A stretch of 56,840 nt of DNA from an uncultured Lachnospiraceae bacterium (GCA_944384025.1 CALWRS010000013.1:1-56840), one strand, 5' to 3'; counted from the stretch's first letter, positions 25,111-35,362 are shown. Notes: generated by a model not told the origin, from the letters alone. Program-made: numbers and translations.

Positions 25111-26718
25111 CTACCGGTCCCACTTATTGCTTAGTTCGTTAATCTGGTCGGCAAATTTCGCCAGATCTTTGTTTGCCCCTTCTCGGTTCTTTTCAATTAC
25201 GGAAAGCAGCCGTTTGCCTGCTGCCATCAGGCGGTCAAAGACAGTCGTCGCTCTCGTACTCTTTTTCTTTTCCGAGCGCGCCACGCGCACTCTGCTGCCG
25301 GCCAAAATGCGCTCGCCTGTAAGCAAGTCGTAACAGTCGCCGCTGTAAGGAGCCTCGGCGGGCATGGAGAGCTCGCCCTCAATCAGCGAAGCAAAATCGT
25401 CGCACACCGTATCGTCTCCGTGGTTTACAAAAACCTTCTGTGGTTTTTTCTCGCTCATTGCTCCGAGCCAAGAAAGGAGAATCTTCTGGTCGGCATGGCC
25501 GCTGACGCCGTCCATACGCGCGATTCTTGCGTTTACCTGAATTTCCTCTCCAAACAGCCGGACGCTTTCCGCGCCATTTAAAAGCGCCTGCCCAAGCGTC
25601 CCTTCCGACTGGTAGCCAACAAACAGCACAGTGCTCTCTGCCCGCCAAAGATTGTGCTTTAAGTGGTGACGGATTCGTCCCGCCTCGCACATTCCGCTTG
25701 CGGAAATAATCACTTTAGGCGTAGGGTCTGCGTTAATTTGCTTGGACTCCTGGCTTGTGATGGAGAGCGAAAGTCCGGGGAAGCGAATCGGGTTTATGCC
25801 TTGCTTAAGCAGCGCAAGCGTTTCGTTATCGCAAAAAGAAAGAACGTCCTCCGAGTATATGTTCGTCGCTTCTACCGCCAACGGGCTGTCCACCCAAACC
25901 GGGAATTCTCCGTGACCCTGGATGCGCTTTTGCTCCTTTAGCTCGCGAATAAGAAACAGCATTTCCTGTGTACGGCCAACGGCAAAGCAGGGAATTACTA
26001 CGTTCCCGCCTTTATCAAGCGTTGTTTGAATAACTTCGGCAAGCTGGCTTGCGTAATCGCTGCGCTTGCCATGAAGCCGCGTACCGTACGTAGACTCCAC
26101 AACAACGTAATCCGTTGGCTGCGGCTTTTGCGGGTCGCGAATCAGCGGGCGATCCACATTTCCAAGGTCTCCGGAAAACAGGATGGAGCGCGTCTGTCCT
26201 TCTTCCGTAATCGTAACCTCGTAACTCGCAGAGCCAAGCAAATGCCCCGCGTCCCAAAGGCGCACGCGCACACCGTCAAACAGTGTATACTCCTTCCCGT
26301 AATCCAGCACCTGAAAGAGCTTCAGCGTCGCTACCGCGTCGTTTGTCGTATATGCGGGCGCAACGGGCTTGCCGCCGGAGCGCTGCGCCTTGCGGTTTTT
26401 CCACTCCGCTTCCTGCTCCTGAATGTGCGCCGAATCGCGCAGCATAATGTTGCAAAGATTGTACGTCGCCTGCGTTGCGTATATCGGTCCGGAAAATCCG
26501 GCCGCTACAAGCGCAGGCAGCATTCCAGAATGGTCAATGTGCGCATGCGTCAAAAGGACGCAGGAAATTTCTCCCGGCGCAACGGGAAGCTCTGCATTTT
26601 CGTACAGATTGACTCCCTGCTCCATTCCGTAATCCACCAATATCTTTTCCCCATTCGCCCACAAAAGCGTTTTGGAGCCGGTCACTTCGTGCGCCGCTCC
26701 CAAAAACTGAACCTTCAT
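25111..26718 (-). CDS. Beta-CASP metallo-beta-lactamase-fold ribonuclease-like protein
   Basis: About 535 residues. The start at 26718 (MKVQFLGAAHEVTGS) has GGAGG just upstream. MBL motifs: THAHIDHSG (motif 2, about residue 63), DAGHLLGSAS, FSGDLGN. The beta-CASP region shows VVESTYG, VVIPCFAVGRTQEML, SASGMCEAGRI and SGHADQ. This is the CPSF/Int11-like branch (YSH1-type) rather than RNase J; such enzymes are two-zinc RNases. A basic C-terminal tail (SEKKKSTRATT) may bind RNA. It follows the LCP gene after 16 bases, so the two are probably co-transcribed. Confidence 0.92.
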   Translation of the reverse strand: MKVQFLGAAHEVTGSKTLLWANGEKILVDYGMEQGVNLYENAELPVAPGEISCVLLTHAHIDHSGMLPALVAAGFSGPIYATQATYNLCNIMLRDSAHIQEQEAEWKNRKAQRSGGKPVAPAYTTNDAVATLKLFQVLDYGKEYTLFDGVRVRLWDAGHLLGSASYEVTITEEGQTRSILFSGDLGNVDRPLIRDPQKPQPTDYVVVESTYGTRLHGKRSDYASQLAEVIQTTLDKGGNVVIPCFAVGRTQEMLFLIRELKEQKRIQGHGEFPVWVDSPLAVEATNIYSEDVLSFCDNETLALLKQGINPIRFPGLSLSITSQESKQINADPTPKVIISASGMCEAGRIRHHLKHNLWRAESTVLFVGYQSEGTLGQALLNGAESVRLFGEEIQVNARIARMDGVSGHADQKILLSWLGAMSEKKPQKVFVNHGDDTVCDDFASLIEGELSMPAEAPYSGDCYDLLTGERILAGSRVRVARSEKKKSTRATTVFDRLMAAGKRLLSVIEKNREGANKDLAKFADQINELSNKWDR

Positions 26719-26734
26719 ACCTTCCTCCACATTT

Positions 26735-28822
26735 TTATTCGAAATCCACCGTTCCGTCGGGAATTTTCTCTCCGTTTAGCACCCGCACCATTAAATCCGC
26801 CGCCTCGTAAACCGACGACTGACTTAAGACGCTGACGCAGAGCTTGCTCGCACGGTAAGACGAGCAGTATTCGTAGGAATAATTTCCGGAAGTCGCATAC
26901 GACGTAAAGTGCCACTCCGCGTTGTCGCTAAGCTGCATACTAACGAGTTCGGCAATCTGATTCATAGACATATTCGTCTGGAAATTGTCCTTCACCTCGT
27001 TTAACAGGCTTTGGTAATTCATCAAAATCGAGGTCGTCGTCGCTTTTGCAAAAATGCCTTTAATCAGCTCCAAATGGTGCTTTCCGCGCGTCACGTCTCC
27101 ACCGGTTACTGTCTTACGCTCCCGCGCAAACGCAAGCGCCTGACTGCCGTTCATGTGATTGTAGCCTTTGTTAAAATGGTAGTGGTGGAATCTAGACGTA
27201 AAGTCGTAATGGGAATATACGTCAATTCCGTCCAGCAGATCTACAATCGCTTCCATACTCGTAAAGTTCACGCGAACAAAAAAGTCAATGTTTAGTCCGT
27301 AGAGCTGCTCTAAGGTAGCCATGGAGTAGCTAACTCCGTAATTTCCCGCGTGCGTAAGCTTGTCGCGAAGCGTCGTCGTTTTCCCCGGAATGTCTACGTA
27401 TGCGTCGCGAGGCGTTGTTACCATCGCAATTTCCTTTGTCTGCGGATTTACTGCAACAAGGACGTTTACGTCGCTTCGGCTTTTCGTTGTAATGGAGCCG
27501 TATACGTCGATTCCGCTGACATATACGACAAACGGCTGAAGCGACAGGGAAGTGTTTTCGTCGATGTTGGAATTCGTATGAATATCCGGCGCTTCCTCTT
27601 CTTCTACGACGTATTCCAGCTCAAGCGTGTAGATGATTTTCATCTCCTCGGAAATAACTCTGTCTTCCCCGCGCATTTCAAGCTCCGCGTCCATATCGTC
27701 AATCGTTCCCGTATCCAGCACAAACGCGTCGATTTCGCCGTCGTCGTAGAGCTTTAGCAATGCGGAAACGCTGTCGGTTTCGTAAAAGGACAGCTGGGTG
27801 CCCGCCGCCGCATTCAGCTTCGCAACCACTTCGTTCATTTCTTCTTCGCTGTGCTCGTAATGAAGCCCGATCCGGTAATCCAAAATGTCTTCCAGCCCGT
27901 CCGCCGGCGCTTTTTTATCTACGTAAACGTAATACGCAATCGTATTTACCGTATCTTCCGCCCCTACGACGATTTTCGATGCGTCGCTCTCTAAGCTGCC
28001 TACAATGTTTGACGCAAAGAGAATCGCGCAGCTAAACACAACCGCCGTCAGCTTTCCAACAATCTGAAATTCCCGAAAAAACTGCAGCGAAAGCGATACA
28101 ACAAGCGCTACGACCAAAACAATCGCCACCATCGTAAGCACTTGTTCCAGTGTTTTTGACTCCAGCAGCTCGGAAATCGCTCCAAGCACTTTTGTGGAGC
28201 GGTTCAGCCGGTAAAATTCCAACAGCGTTACAATCGCCTGTACAAGCACTGCGGCGGCGGCAAGCAAAAGATTTAGCCTGCGGTCGCCCCAAACGGCAAG
28301 GGAAAGAAGGACGATCACAAGCAAGTACATCCCTACAATTCTTGCCGGTGAGAGCAGTTCGTTTTTGTACTGAAACGAAACGAGCACCATAAAGATAAGC
28401 TGCGTCAGGGCAATGCCGGTCATCCCTGCCTTCCACGGGTTTTCATCAAGCAAAAGCTGCACGGCGCCAAGAAGCGCGGCAATCATATAAAGCCCGGCAA
28501 AAAACGCAACTTCCGTTCCGGACAAAACGCCTTTCCCGCGAAACAAAAAGATACCAACAAGCCAAACTGCCGCAAGCGAAAGCTCCGGCAAAAGCGTCGC
28601 CCAAACAGTGCAAAGAAGCTTTTTTGAGCGCAAAACGCTTGTCACAAGAAGCGTCAAAAGCAAAATGGCGAATGCGCCGAACTGAAACAATAAAATCGGC
28701 AGCAGTACGCCTTTAATGCTTGCGTCCTTTGTGATAACCGCGTCAAAGCTAAAGATCAGGCAGCTCATTTGCAGCAGCAGTAAAAGCGCCGCAAACGCCG
28801 CTCTTTTTTTCGTTAATTCCAT
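26735..28822 (-). CDS. LCP-family protein (LytR-CpsA-Psr) with a polytopic N-terminus
   Basis: About 695 residues. Eight or nine hydrophobic segments fill the first 290 residues, an external domain of about 110 residues follows, and the LCP domain covers the last 280: MVTTPRDAYVDIPGK, DFFVRVNFTSMEAIVDLLDGIDV, GYNHMNGSQALAFARERKTVTGGDVTRGKHHLELI. LCP enzymes transfer undecaprenyl-linked glycopolymers to peptidoglycan. The long polytopic N-terminus is unusual against the common single anchor helix. The start at 28822 (MELTKK) is taken, but its GGAG is 11 bases away; a GTG at 28843 is the alternative. Confidence 0.85.
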   Translation of the reverse strand: MELTKKRAAFAALLLLLQMSCLIFSFDAVITKDASIKGVLLPILLFQFGAFAILLLTLLVTSVLRSKKLLCTVWATLLPELSLAAVWLVGIFLFRGKGVLSGTEVAFFAGLYMIAALLGAVQLLLDENPWKAGMTGIALTQLIFMVLVSFQYKNELLSPARIVGMYLLVIVLLSLAVWGDRRLNLLLAAAAVLVQAIVTLLEFYRLNRSTKVLGAISELLESKTLEQVLTMVAIVLVVALVVSLSLQFFREFQIVGKLTAVVFSCAILFASNIVGSLESDASKIVVGAEDTVNTIAYYVYVDKKAPADGLEDILDYRIGLHYEHSEEEMNEVVAKLNAAAGTQLSFYETDSVSALLKLYDDGEIDAFVLDTGTIDDMDAELEMRGEDRVISEEMKIIYTLELEYVVEEEEAPDIHTNSNIDENTSLSLQPFVVYVSGIDVYGSITTKSRSDVNVLVAVNPQTKEIAMVTTPRDAYVDIPGKTTTLRDKLTHAGNYGVSYSMATLEQLYGLNIDFFVRVNFTSMEAIVDLLDGIDVYSHYDFTSRFHHYHFNKGYNHMNGSQALAFARERKTVTGGDVTRGKHHLELIKGIFAKATTTSILMNYQSLLNEVKDNFQTNMSMNQIAELVSMQLSDNAEWHFTSYATSGNYSYEYCSSYRASKLCVSVLSQSSVYEAADLMVRVLNGEKIPDGTVDFE

Positions 28823-28958
28823 GATGTGATATACTCCTGTCACTTCCTGTTTTCCTCCATTATATTCTGCCTTCGTCCATTATGCAAGCCCGTCCCGATG
28901 CGTCTTTTGCCTCTTGTTTTTTTTAGCGCTTTTTTGTATCATAATTTAGGAACACCGC

Positions 28959-28995
28959 CACCCCGCCGCAGCGCTGGCGGCGGGGTGACAATTTT
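28959..28995 (+). terminator. Terminator-like hairpin in the leader of the second SGNH gene
   Basis: CACCCCGCCGC pairs perfectly with GCGGCGGGGTG (11 bp, loop of 7) and is followed by ACAATTTTTC. It lies 27 bases before the SGNH gene start, with no plus-strand gene upstream, so it falls in that gene's 5' leader and could act as an attenuator. Confidence 0.55.
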
Positions 28996-29021
28996 TCAGC
29001 GCAGATTGGAGAATTCCTAAA

Positions 29022-30329
29022 ATGAAACGCCTATACCTTTTCTTTCTTGCTGCCTTGCTTAGCGGTCTTTTCCTTGCCTGTGAGGCAAAGCCCGCAGACG
29101 CTCCGGCCGCAACTCCCTCACCGACCGCCGCGCCTCCTGCTTCCACGGACGATAACACGAAGAAGTATTCCGACGTCGTCTCCGTTCCCGAAGTGCTGAC
29201 GACTTATAAAATCGATCCTGTAGAACCGCTTGGCGTTTCCGTTACCGCAGAAATGCTCGCGGCGTCCGTAATTAACCAAGGAAACATCACGCGCATTGCA
29301 GACGTTTTAGTGCGCGCCGCAAACGGAGAAGAAATTACCATCGCCTATATTGGCGGCTCCATTACAAACGGATCCTCCGCTTCGCCGCAGCAAACTTCCT
29401 GCTACGCTTACTTGACAACCGAATGGTGGAAAAAATCCTTTCCGGACGCAACGATTAACTACGTAAACGCGGGAATTGGCGCAACGGACTCGTATCTGGG
29501 CGTTCACCGGGTGGAAAAAGACGTTTTGCAAAGCAATCCGGACCTTGTGATCGTAGAATTCAGCGTCAACGACAGCCGCGCGCATAACAAAGAAACTTAC
29601 GAATCTCTTTTGCGCCGCATTCTAAGCTACGAAACCAACCCCGCGGTTGTTGCCCTGTTTTTGACGCAGGAAAACGGCAGCGACTACCAAAGCGAACATC
29701 AGCAAGTCGCTTTTAAGCTTCAGGTGCCTATGATTAGCTACCGAAACGCAATTTTGCCGTCCTTAAACGACGGAAGCCTTGCTTGGTCGAGCGTGGGCGC
29801 GCCGGACGGAACGCACCCAAATAACGGCGGGCACTCGGTTATCGCGTATTTTCTAACGAGCTTTTTTGCCTCCGTACAAGAACAGATTCCGACTATGGCG
29901 TACGAACCGTACGAAATTCCTTCCGAAAAGCTTACGCTTTGCCGTTACACAAACGGAACCATGTACGACAATACGAATCTGACGGCCACTTCGCTTGACG
30001 GCTTTGCGCCTGCAACGATAAGCGCGGCGCAGTTTCCAAACGGCTGGACAACGACAAGCGGCGGAACAGCCGAGTTTGAGATTACCGGAACGAATATCGG
30101 CATTGTCTTTTACGGAACGCTCGACGGCAAAAGCGGCCAGTTCGACGTCTACCTTGACGGCGAGCTGTGCACAACGATTGACGCGAACTTCGTTGGACAA
30201 TGGGGAAGCTACGCGGATTACCGTGAGTTGAAAAAATTCGACGAAGAGGGAACGCATACAATCCGGATTCAGCCCTCCGCAAATACAACCGGAGAGCAGT
30301 TTACAATCCTTGCCTTTACCGTTTCCTAA
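29022..30329 (+). CDS. SGNH/GDSL-hydrolase lipoprotein, paralogue
   Basis: A 435-residue lipoprotein: lipobox LFLAC, an Ala/Pro/Thr-rich linker, then SGNH blocks IAYIGGSITNGSS (Ser), NAGIGATDS (Gly), IVEFSVNDSRAH (Asn) and DGTHPNNGGH (Asp, His). A C-terminal beta-sandwich (TAEFEITGTNIGIVFYG, QFDVYLDGELCTTI) resembles a carbohydrate-binding module. Same architecture as 18630-19868, so the pair probably arose by duplication and acts on surface or external glycans. GGAGA precedes the ATG. Divergent from the LCP gene, with a terminator-like hairpin in its leader and repeat copy D right behind its stop. Confidence 0.88.
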   Translation: MKRLYLFFLAALLSGLFLACEAKPADAPAATPSPTAAPPASTDDNTKKYSDVVSVPEVLTTYKIDPVEPLGVSVTAEMLAASVINQGNITRIADVLVRAANGEEITIAYIGGSITNGSSASPQQTSCYAYLTTEWWKKSFPDATINYVNAGIGATDSYLGVHRVEKDVLQSNPDLVIVEFSVNDSRAHNKETYESLLRRILSYETNPAVVALFLTQENGSDYQSEHQQVAFKLQVPMISYRNAILPSLNDGSLAWSSVGAPDGTHPNNGGHSVIAYFLTSFFASVQEQIPTMAYEPYEIPSEKLTLCRYTNGTMYDNTNLTATSLDGFAPATISAAQFPNGWTTTSGGTAEFEITGTNIGIVFYGTLDGKSGQFDVYLDGELCTTIDANFVGQWGSYADYRELKKFDEEGTHTIRIQPSANTTGEQFTILAFTVS

Positions 30330-30333
30330 ATTC

Positions 30334-30411
30334 TTCAAGACCCGCAAGCGGGTCTTGGCGCGGGATTCGGGTCAGCTTTAGCTGACACTTTCCTTACCGA
30401 ATCCCTGCGCA
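30334..30411 (+). repeat. Interspersed structured repeat, copy D (modules 1 and 2)
   Basis: Starts about five bases after the stop of the SGNH paralogue. Module 1 (30336-30357) is CAAGACCCGC-AA-GCGGGTCTTG, with the same C-G pair as copy B but an AA loop. Module 2 (30358-30410) has the inner hairpin GTCAGC-TTTA-GCTGAC. Module 3 is missing. The rest of the 372-base gap to tuf holds the tRNA and two terminators. Confidence 0.85.
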
Positions 30412-30425
30412 GCAAGAAAAAGCTC

Positions 30426-30453
30426 TTGAAAAAAACCGAATTTGTGTTACAAT
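30426..30453 (+). promoter_or_regulatory. Promoter of tRNA-Gly
   Basis: TTGAAA, a 16-base spacer and TACAAT end nine bases before the tRNA 5' end. The transcript would start only one to three bases before the mature tRNA. Confidence 0.65.
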
Positions 30454-30461
30454 CAGGATAT

Positions 30462-30532
30462 GCAGATATGGTTCATCGGTAGAACGCTAGCTTCCCAAGC
30501 TGGAAAGGGGGGTTCGATTCCCCTTATCTGCT
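30462..30532 (+). tRNA. tRNA-Gly (anticodon CCC)
   Basis: 71 bases. The acceptor stem GCAGATA / TATCTGC pairs perfectly, with discriminator T. D arm GTTC-ATCGGTA-GAAC; anticodon stem CTAGC / GCTGG with loop TTCCCAA (anticodon CCC, reads GGG); T arm GGGGG-TTCGATT-CCCCT. CCA is not encoded. Own promoter and terminator; single tRNA unit. Confidence 0.95.
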
Positions 30533-30534
30533 CT

Positions 30535-30563
30535 AAAAAAGCCGAAATTCTTTCGGCTTTTTT
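30535..30563 (+). terminator. Terminator of the tRNA unit
   Basis: AAAAGCCGAAA / TTTCGGCTTTT stem with loop TTC, followed by a six-base T-run, three bases after the tRNA. Confidence 0.88.
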
Positions 30564-30645
30564 CTGTTGGCGCACAACCACTTGCGACGTTTCTTTCCAC
30601 CACCGGCGATGCCTGTGGAACGAACCGCTGTTTCCGATAAAATCC

Positions 30646-30678
30646 AAAAAGGCTTCCGGGAATTTCCCGGAAGCCTTT
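30646..30678 (-). terminator. Terminator of the str operon
   Basis: AAAGGCTTCCGGGAA pairs with TTCCCGGAAGCCTTT, and on the minus strand the stem is followed by TTTTTGG. It lies 24 bases after the tuf stop. Confidence 0.9.
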
Positions 30679-30701
30679 GAAATTGCTTGGTTTTCTGCGG
30701 A

Positions 30702-31889
30702 TTACTCGATAATGGATGCTACCTTACCGGATCCTACGGTTCTACCACCCTCACGGATAGCGAAGCCAAGACCCTGCTCCATAGCAATCGGATGAATCAG
30801 CTCGATGGTCATCTCGATGTTATCGCCAGGCATGCACATTTCTACACCTTCAGGAAGGTTGCACACGCCGGTAACGTCTGTAGTTCTGAAGTAGAACTGC
30901 GGGCGATAGTTGTTGAAGAACGGCGTATGACGACCACCTTCGTCCTTGGTCAAAACGTATACCTGAGCGGTAAACTTTTTGTGGCAGGTAACCGAACCCG
31001 GCTTACAAATAACCTGTCCTCTTACGATGTCCGTTCTCTGAACACCACGAAGCAGCGCACCGATGTTGTCACCAGCCTGTGCTTCATCAAGGAGCTTACG
31101 GAACATTTCGATACCGGTTACAACGGTCTTGCGGTTCTCTTCCTTAACACCAACGATTTCTACTTCGTCGTTCAAGTGAAGAACACCACGCTCTACTCTA
31201 CCGGTTGCTACAGTACCACGTCCGGTAATCGTAAATACGTCCTCTACAGGCATAAGGAACGGCTTGTCGGTCTCTCTTTGAGGATCCGGAACGTACTCGT
31301 CAACCGTATGCATCAGCTCGAGGATCTTGTCGCCCCACTCGCCGGACGGATCTTCCAGTGCCTTCAGAGCGGAACCCTTGATGATCGGGCAGTCTGTAAA
31401 TCCATACTCTTCAAGTACTTCGGTAATTTCCATCTCAACCAGTTCGAGCAGCTCAGGATCGTCAACCATATCGCACTTGTTCATGAAAACTACGATATAA
31501 GGAACGCCTACCTGACGAGACAGAAGGATGTGCTCCTTCGTCTGAGCCATAACACCGTCGGTAGCAGCTACTACGAGGATAGCGCCGTCCATCTGCGCAG
31601 CACCGGTGATCATGTTCTTAACGTAGTCTGCGTGACCAGGACAGTCAACGTGTGCGTAATGTCTCTTTTCGGTCTCGTACTCTACGTGAGCGGTAGAAAT
31701 CGTAATACCTCTTTCTCTTTCTTCCGGAGCCTTGTCGATCTGGTCGAACGCTACGGCTTCGCCGGTACCAAGTCTTGCATTCAGAGTCTTGGTGATAGCG
31801 GCAGTAAGAGTGGTTTTACCATGGTCAACGTGACCGATGGTACCGATATTACAATGCGGCTTGCTTCTTTCAAATTTTGCTTTTGCCAT
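30702..31889 (-). CDS. tuf: Elongation factor Tu
   Basis: 395 residues, full length. The GTPase delivers aminoacyl-tRNA to the ribosome. G1 [14 protein letters not shown], switch region [20 protein letters not shown]3 DCPGHADY, G4 [10 protein letters not shown]; domains 2 and 3 are complete ([37 protein letters not shown]). GGAGGAATTTTCC precedes the ATG. Last gene of rpsL-rpsG-fusA-tuf, ending at a strong terminator. A long open frame on the opposite strand is a shadow of this conserved gene. Confidence 0.98.
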   Translation of the reverse strand: MAKAKFERSKPHCNIGTIGHVDHGKTTLTAAITKTLNARLGTGEAVAFDQIDKAPEERERGITISTAHVEYETEKRHYAHVDCPGHADYVKNMITGAAQMDGAILVVAATDGVMAQTKEHILLSRQVGVPYIVVFMNKCDMVDDPELLELVEMEITEVLEEYGFTDCPIIKGSALKALEDPSGEWGDKILELMHTVDEYVPDPQRETDKPFLMPVEDVFTITGRGTVATGRVERGVLHLNDEVEIVGVKEENRKTVVTGIEMFRKLLDEAQAGDNIGALLRGVQRTDIVRGQVICKPGSVTCHKKFTAQVYVLTKDEGGRHTPFFNNYRPQFYFRTTDVTGVCNLPEGVEMCMPGDNIEMTIELIHPIAMEQGLGFAIREGGRTVGSGKVASIIE

Positions 31890-32004
31890 TGGAAAATTCC
31901 TCCTTAAAATAAATTAATAGAAGTCTTCGTTAAGTCCATATGCCCTCATTATATTTCATACAGGAAATAAATTCAAGCATAATTTCTGAATCTGTCCACA
32001 AAGT

Positions 32005-34125
32005 TTACTTAGAAGGCTTGCTGTTTAATACCTTCTCTTGCACGCTCTTAGGAACCGGCTCGTAACTGCTAAAGAACATCGAGTACGCCCCGCGGCCCTG
32101 TGTCTTAGAACGGAGCGTCGTTGCGTAGCCAAACATTTCCGACAGCGGGACAAAGCCGCGGATCAGCTTGGTTCCGTTAATATCTTCCGAGCCCTCAATA
32201 CGTCCGCGCCGTGCGCTGATATCGCCGATAACATCGCCCATATAGTCTTCCGGCACAGTTACTTCCACACGCATGATCGGCTCAAGGAGAACCGGATCTG
32301 CCTTTCTCATAGCATCTTTAAAAGCCATGGAGCCGGCAATCTTAAATGCCATTTCGTTGGAGTCTACTTCGTGGTAGGAACCGTCGTAGCAGTTTGCGTG
32401 AATACCAAGAACCGGATATCCGCCGAGAATACCAGCCTTCATCGCGTCTTGGATACCTGCGTCAACCGCCGGAATGTATTCCTTAGGAATGGATCCGCCC
32501 ACGGTCGTGTTTTCGAACTCGTAGAACTTCTCGCCGTTAACGTCCATCGGGGAGAAGATAACTTTACAGTGTCCGTATTGACCGCTACCACCGGACTGCT
32601 TTTTGTACTTGCTGTCCACATTAACTTCTTTGGTAATGGTTTCTTTGTAAGCAACCTGCGGTGCGCCTACATTTGCCTCTACCTTGAACTCGCGGAGCAG
32701 ACGGTCAACAATAATTTCAAGGTGCAGCTCGCCCATACCTGCAATCAGAGTCTGACCGGTTTCCTCGTTTGTCGATACGCGGAACGTCGGGTCTTCTTCT
32801 GCCAGCTTCGCAAGAGCTTCGCCCATCTTATCCTGACCGGCCTTCGTCTTAGGCTCGATCGCTACTTCGATAACCGGTTCCGGGAATTCCATGGATTCCA
32901 GAATAACCGGGTGCTTCTCGTCGCAGATTGTGTCGCCGGTTGTCGTAAACTTCAGACCTACTGCGGCAGCGATATCGCCGGAATATACTTTTTCCAGCTC
33001 CATACGCTTGTTTGCGTGCATCTGAAGGATACGGCCTACGCGCTCTTTCTTGTTCTTGGTCGCATTCAGCACGTAAGAACCAGCATTCATCGTACCGGAG
33101 TATACGCGGAAGAACGCAAGCTTTCCAACGAACGGGTCTGCCATAATCTTAAATGCAAGCGCGGAAAACGGCTCGTCATCCGAAGATTTTCTGGTTACGT
33201 CGTTGCCGTCCTCGTCAACGCCCTTAATGTCCGGAACGTCGGTAGGAGCCGGCAAATACTCGATGATCGCGTCCAGAAGCTTCTGTACGCCTTTGTTTCT
33301 GTATGCGGAGCCGCAAAGAACCGGGATGATTTCCGTTGTAATGGTCGCTTTGCGAAGTGCCTTCTTTAATGCGTCAACATCCGGGATTTCTCCCTCAAGG
33401 TACATTTCAACCAACTCGTCGTCGGTCTCGCAAATAGCTTCTACCATCTTCTCGCGGTATTCGTCCGCCTCGTCCTTCATATCGTCCGGAATATCCTCGA
33501 TACGAACGACATCTCCCTTATCGTCGTCAAAGAAGTACGCTTTCATTTCCATCAGGTCTACGATGCCTTTAAACGTATCTTCCTTTCCGATCGGAAGCTG
33601 CAGGGCAACCGGGTTTTTCCCGAGTCTGCTCTTAATCATGTCAATAACGTTGTAGAAATTTGCTCCGGAAATATCCATTTTGTTTACAAATGCAATTCTC
33701 GGAACGTGATACTTGTCTGCCTGACGCCAAACGGTCTCAGACTGCGGCTCAACGCCGCCCTTTGCACAGAACACACCAACCGCACTGTCCAATACACGCA
33801 GCGAGCGCTCTACCTCAACGGTAAAGTCTACGTGTCCGGGCGTATCAATGATATTGATTCTGTGTTCCAGAGCACCGGCCTTGGGCTTCATCTGCTCTTC
33901 CAGTGTCCAGTGGCAGGTCGTAGCAGCAGACGTAATGGTAATTCCTCTTTCCTGCTCCTGCTCCATCCAGTCCATGGTTGCAGTGCCTTCATGAGTATCA
34001 CCGATCTTGTAGTTAACGCCTGTATAATACAGGATACGCTCTGTAAGAGTCGTCTTACCGGCATCGATGTGTGCCATAATACCGATATTTCTTGTTCTCT
34101 CAAGCGGGTATTCTCTTCCAGCCAA
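32005..34125 (-). CDS. fusA: Elongation factor G
   Basis: 706 residues, full length. The translocation GTPase: G1 [16 protein letters not shown]3 [21 protein letters not shown]4 [12 protein letters not shown]; domain [14 protein letters not shown] and domain [23 protein letters not shown]. The start codon is TTG at 34125, set by GGAGG eight bases upstream and by the conserved start [16 protein letters not shown]; no ATG fits. 115 bases separate it from tuf. Confidence 0.97.
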   Translation of the reverse strand: MAGREYPLERTRNIGIMAHIDAGKTTLTERILYYTGVNYKIGDTHEGTATMDWMEQEQERGITITSAATTCHWTLEEQMKPKAGALEHRINIIDTPGHVDFTVEVERSLRVLDSAVGVFCAKGGVEPQSETVWRQADKYHVPRIAFVNKMDISGANFYNVIDMIKSRLGKNPVALQLPIGKEDTFKGIVDLMEMKAYFFDDDKGDVVRIEDIPDDMKDEADEYREKMVEAICETDDELVEMYLEGEIPDVDALKKALRKATITTEIIPVLCGSAYRNKGVQKLLDAIIEYLPAPTDVPDIKGVDEDGNDVTRKSSDDEPFSALAFKIMADPFVGKLAFFRVYSGTMNAGSYVLNATKNKKERVGRILQMHANKRMELEKVYSGDIAAAVGLKFTTTGDTICDEKHPVILESMEFPEPVIEVAIEPKTKAGQDKMGEALAKLAEEDPTFRVSTNEETGQTLIAGMGELHLEIIVDRLLREFKVEANVGAPQVAYKETITKEVNVDSKYKKQSGGSGQYGHCKVIFSPMDVNGEKFYEFENTTVGGSIPKEYIPAVDAGIQDAMKAGILGGYPVLGIHANCYDGSYHEVDSNEMAFKIAGSMAFKDAMRKADPVLLEPIMRVEVTVPEDYMGDVIGDISARRGRIEGSEDINGTKLIRGFVPLSEMFGYATTLRSKTQGRGAYSMFFSSYEPVPKSVQEKVLNSKPSK

Positions 34126-34158
34126 GGATTTTTCCTCCTATAATTAGTCGTTGTGTTT

Positions 34159-34689
<531 letters not shown>

Positions 34690-34833
34690 TTACTGTGTTC
34701 ATGCTCGCAAATTTGTATCAGCACGCACCGCAACCACAAAACCTGCGACTGTCACGTTAAAAACGTGAGTGAAATCTGCCTGCATTTCGTTTTTAGTAAT
34801 GATTTGTAATTTTCCGATTTCTCGGTGTTTGTT

Positions 34834-35256
34834 TTATTTCTTAGCTTCTTTCGGTCTCTTCGCGCCGTACTTGGAGCGTGCCTGACGTCTCTTTGCTACG
34901 CCGGCCGTATCAAGCGTACCACGAACAATGTGGTATCTGGTACCCGGAAGGTCTTTTACTCTTCCGCCACGAATCAAAACAACGCTGTGCTCCTGAAGGT
35001 TATGACCTTCGCCCGGAATGTAGCTCGTTACTTCAATTCCGTTGGAGAGACGAACTCTGGCAATTTTTCTAAGTGCGGAGTTCGGCTTCTTCGGGGTTGC
35101 CGTTCTTACTGCGGTGCAAACTCCTCTCTTTTGCGGAGAAGATGCGCTGGTGGATCTCTTTCTCAGCGAGTTAAAACTCTTCTGCAATGCAGGTGCTGTA
35201 GACTTCTTATCCATCGTCTGACGACCTTTTCTTACTAACTGATTAAATGTAGGCAT
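34834..35256 (-). CDS. rpsL: 30S ribosomal protein S12
   Basis: 140 residues: [32 protein letters not shown] (as [12 protein letters not shown] onward), [42 protein letters not shown]. Part of the decoding centre. The PKKPNS and GRVKDLPG loops where streptomycin-resistance changes occur read as wild type, with Lys at the classic PKKPNS position. AGGAGGTG precedes the ATG. First gene of the str operon; a 204-base gap separates it from rpsG, with nothing else evident in it. Confidence 0.97.
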   Translation of the reverse strand: MPTFNQLVRKGRQTMDKKSTAPALQKSFNSLRKRSTSASSPQKRGVCTAVRTATPKKPNSALRKIARVRLSNGIEVTSYIPGEGHNLQEHSVVLIRGGRVKDLPGTRYHIVRGTLDTAGVAKRRQARSKYGAKRPKEAKK

Positions 35257-35362
35257 TCTTTCACCTCCTGTTAAATTTCCCTGTGGTTGTCGGGTGCAGA
35301 AAACATCTATCGTAAAATGAATTACTGCCTTTTTTTAAAATCGCGCTATACGCGCACCGCTT

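Noticed and set aside
30687-31907. A 406-residue open frame on the plus strand opposite tuf
   Set aside because: It is the exact shadow of the conserved EF-Tu gene, has no ribosome site and no family resemblance.
32038-33369. A 443-residue open frame opposite fusA
   Set aside because: Shadow of EF-G; codon bias of the real gene keeps the antisense frame open.
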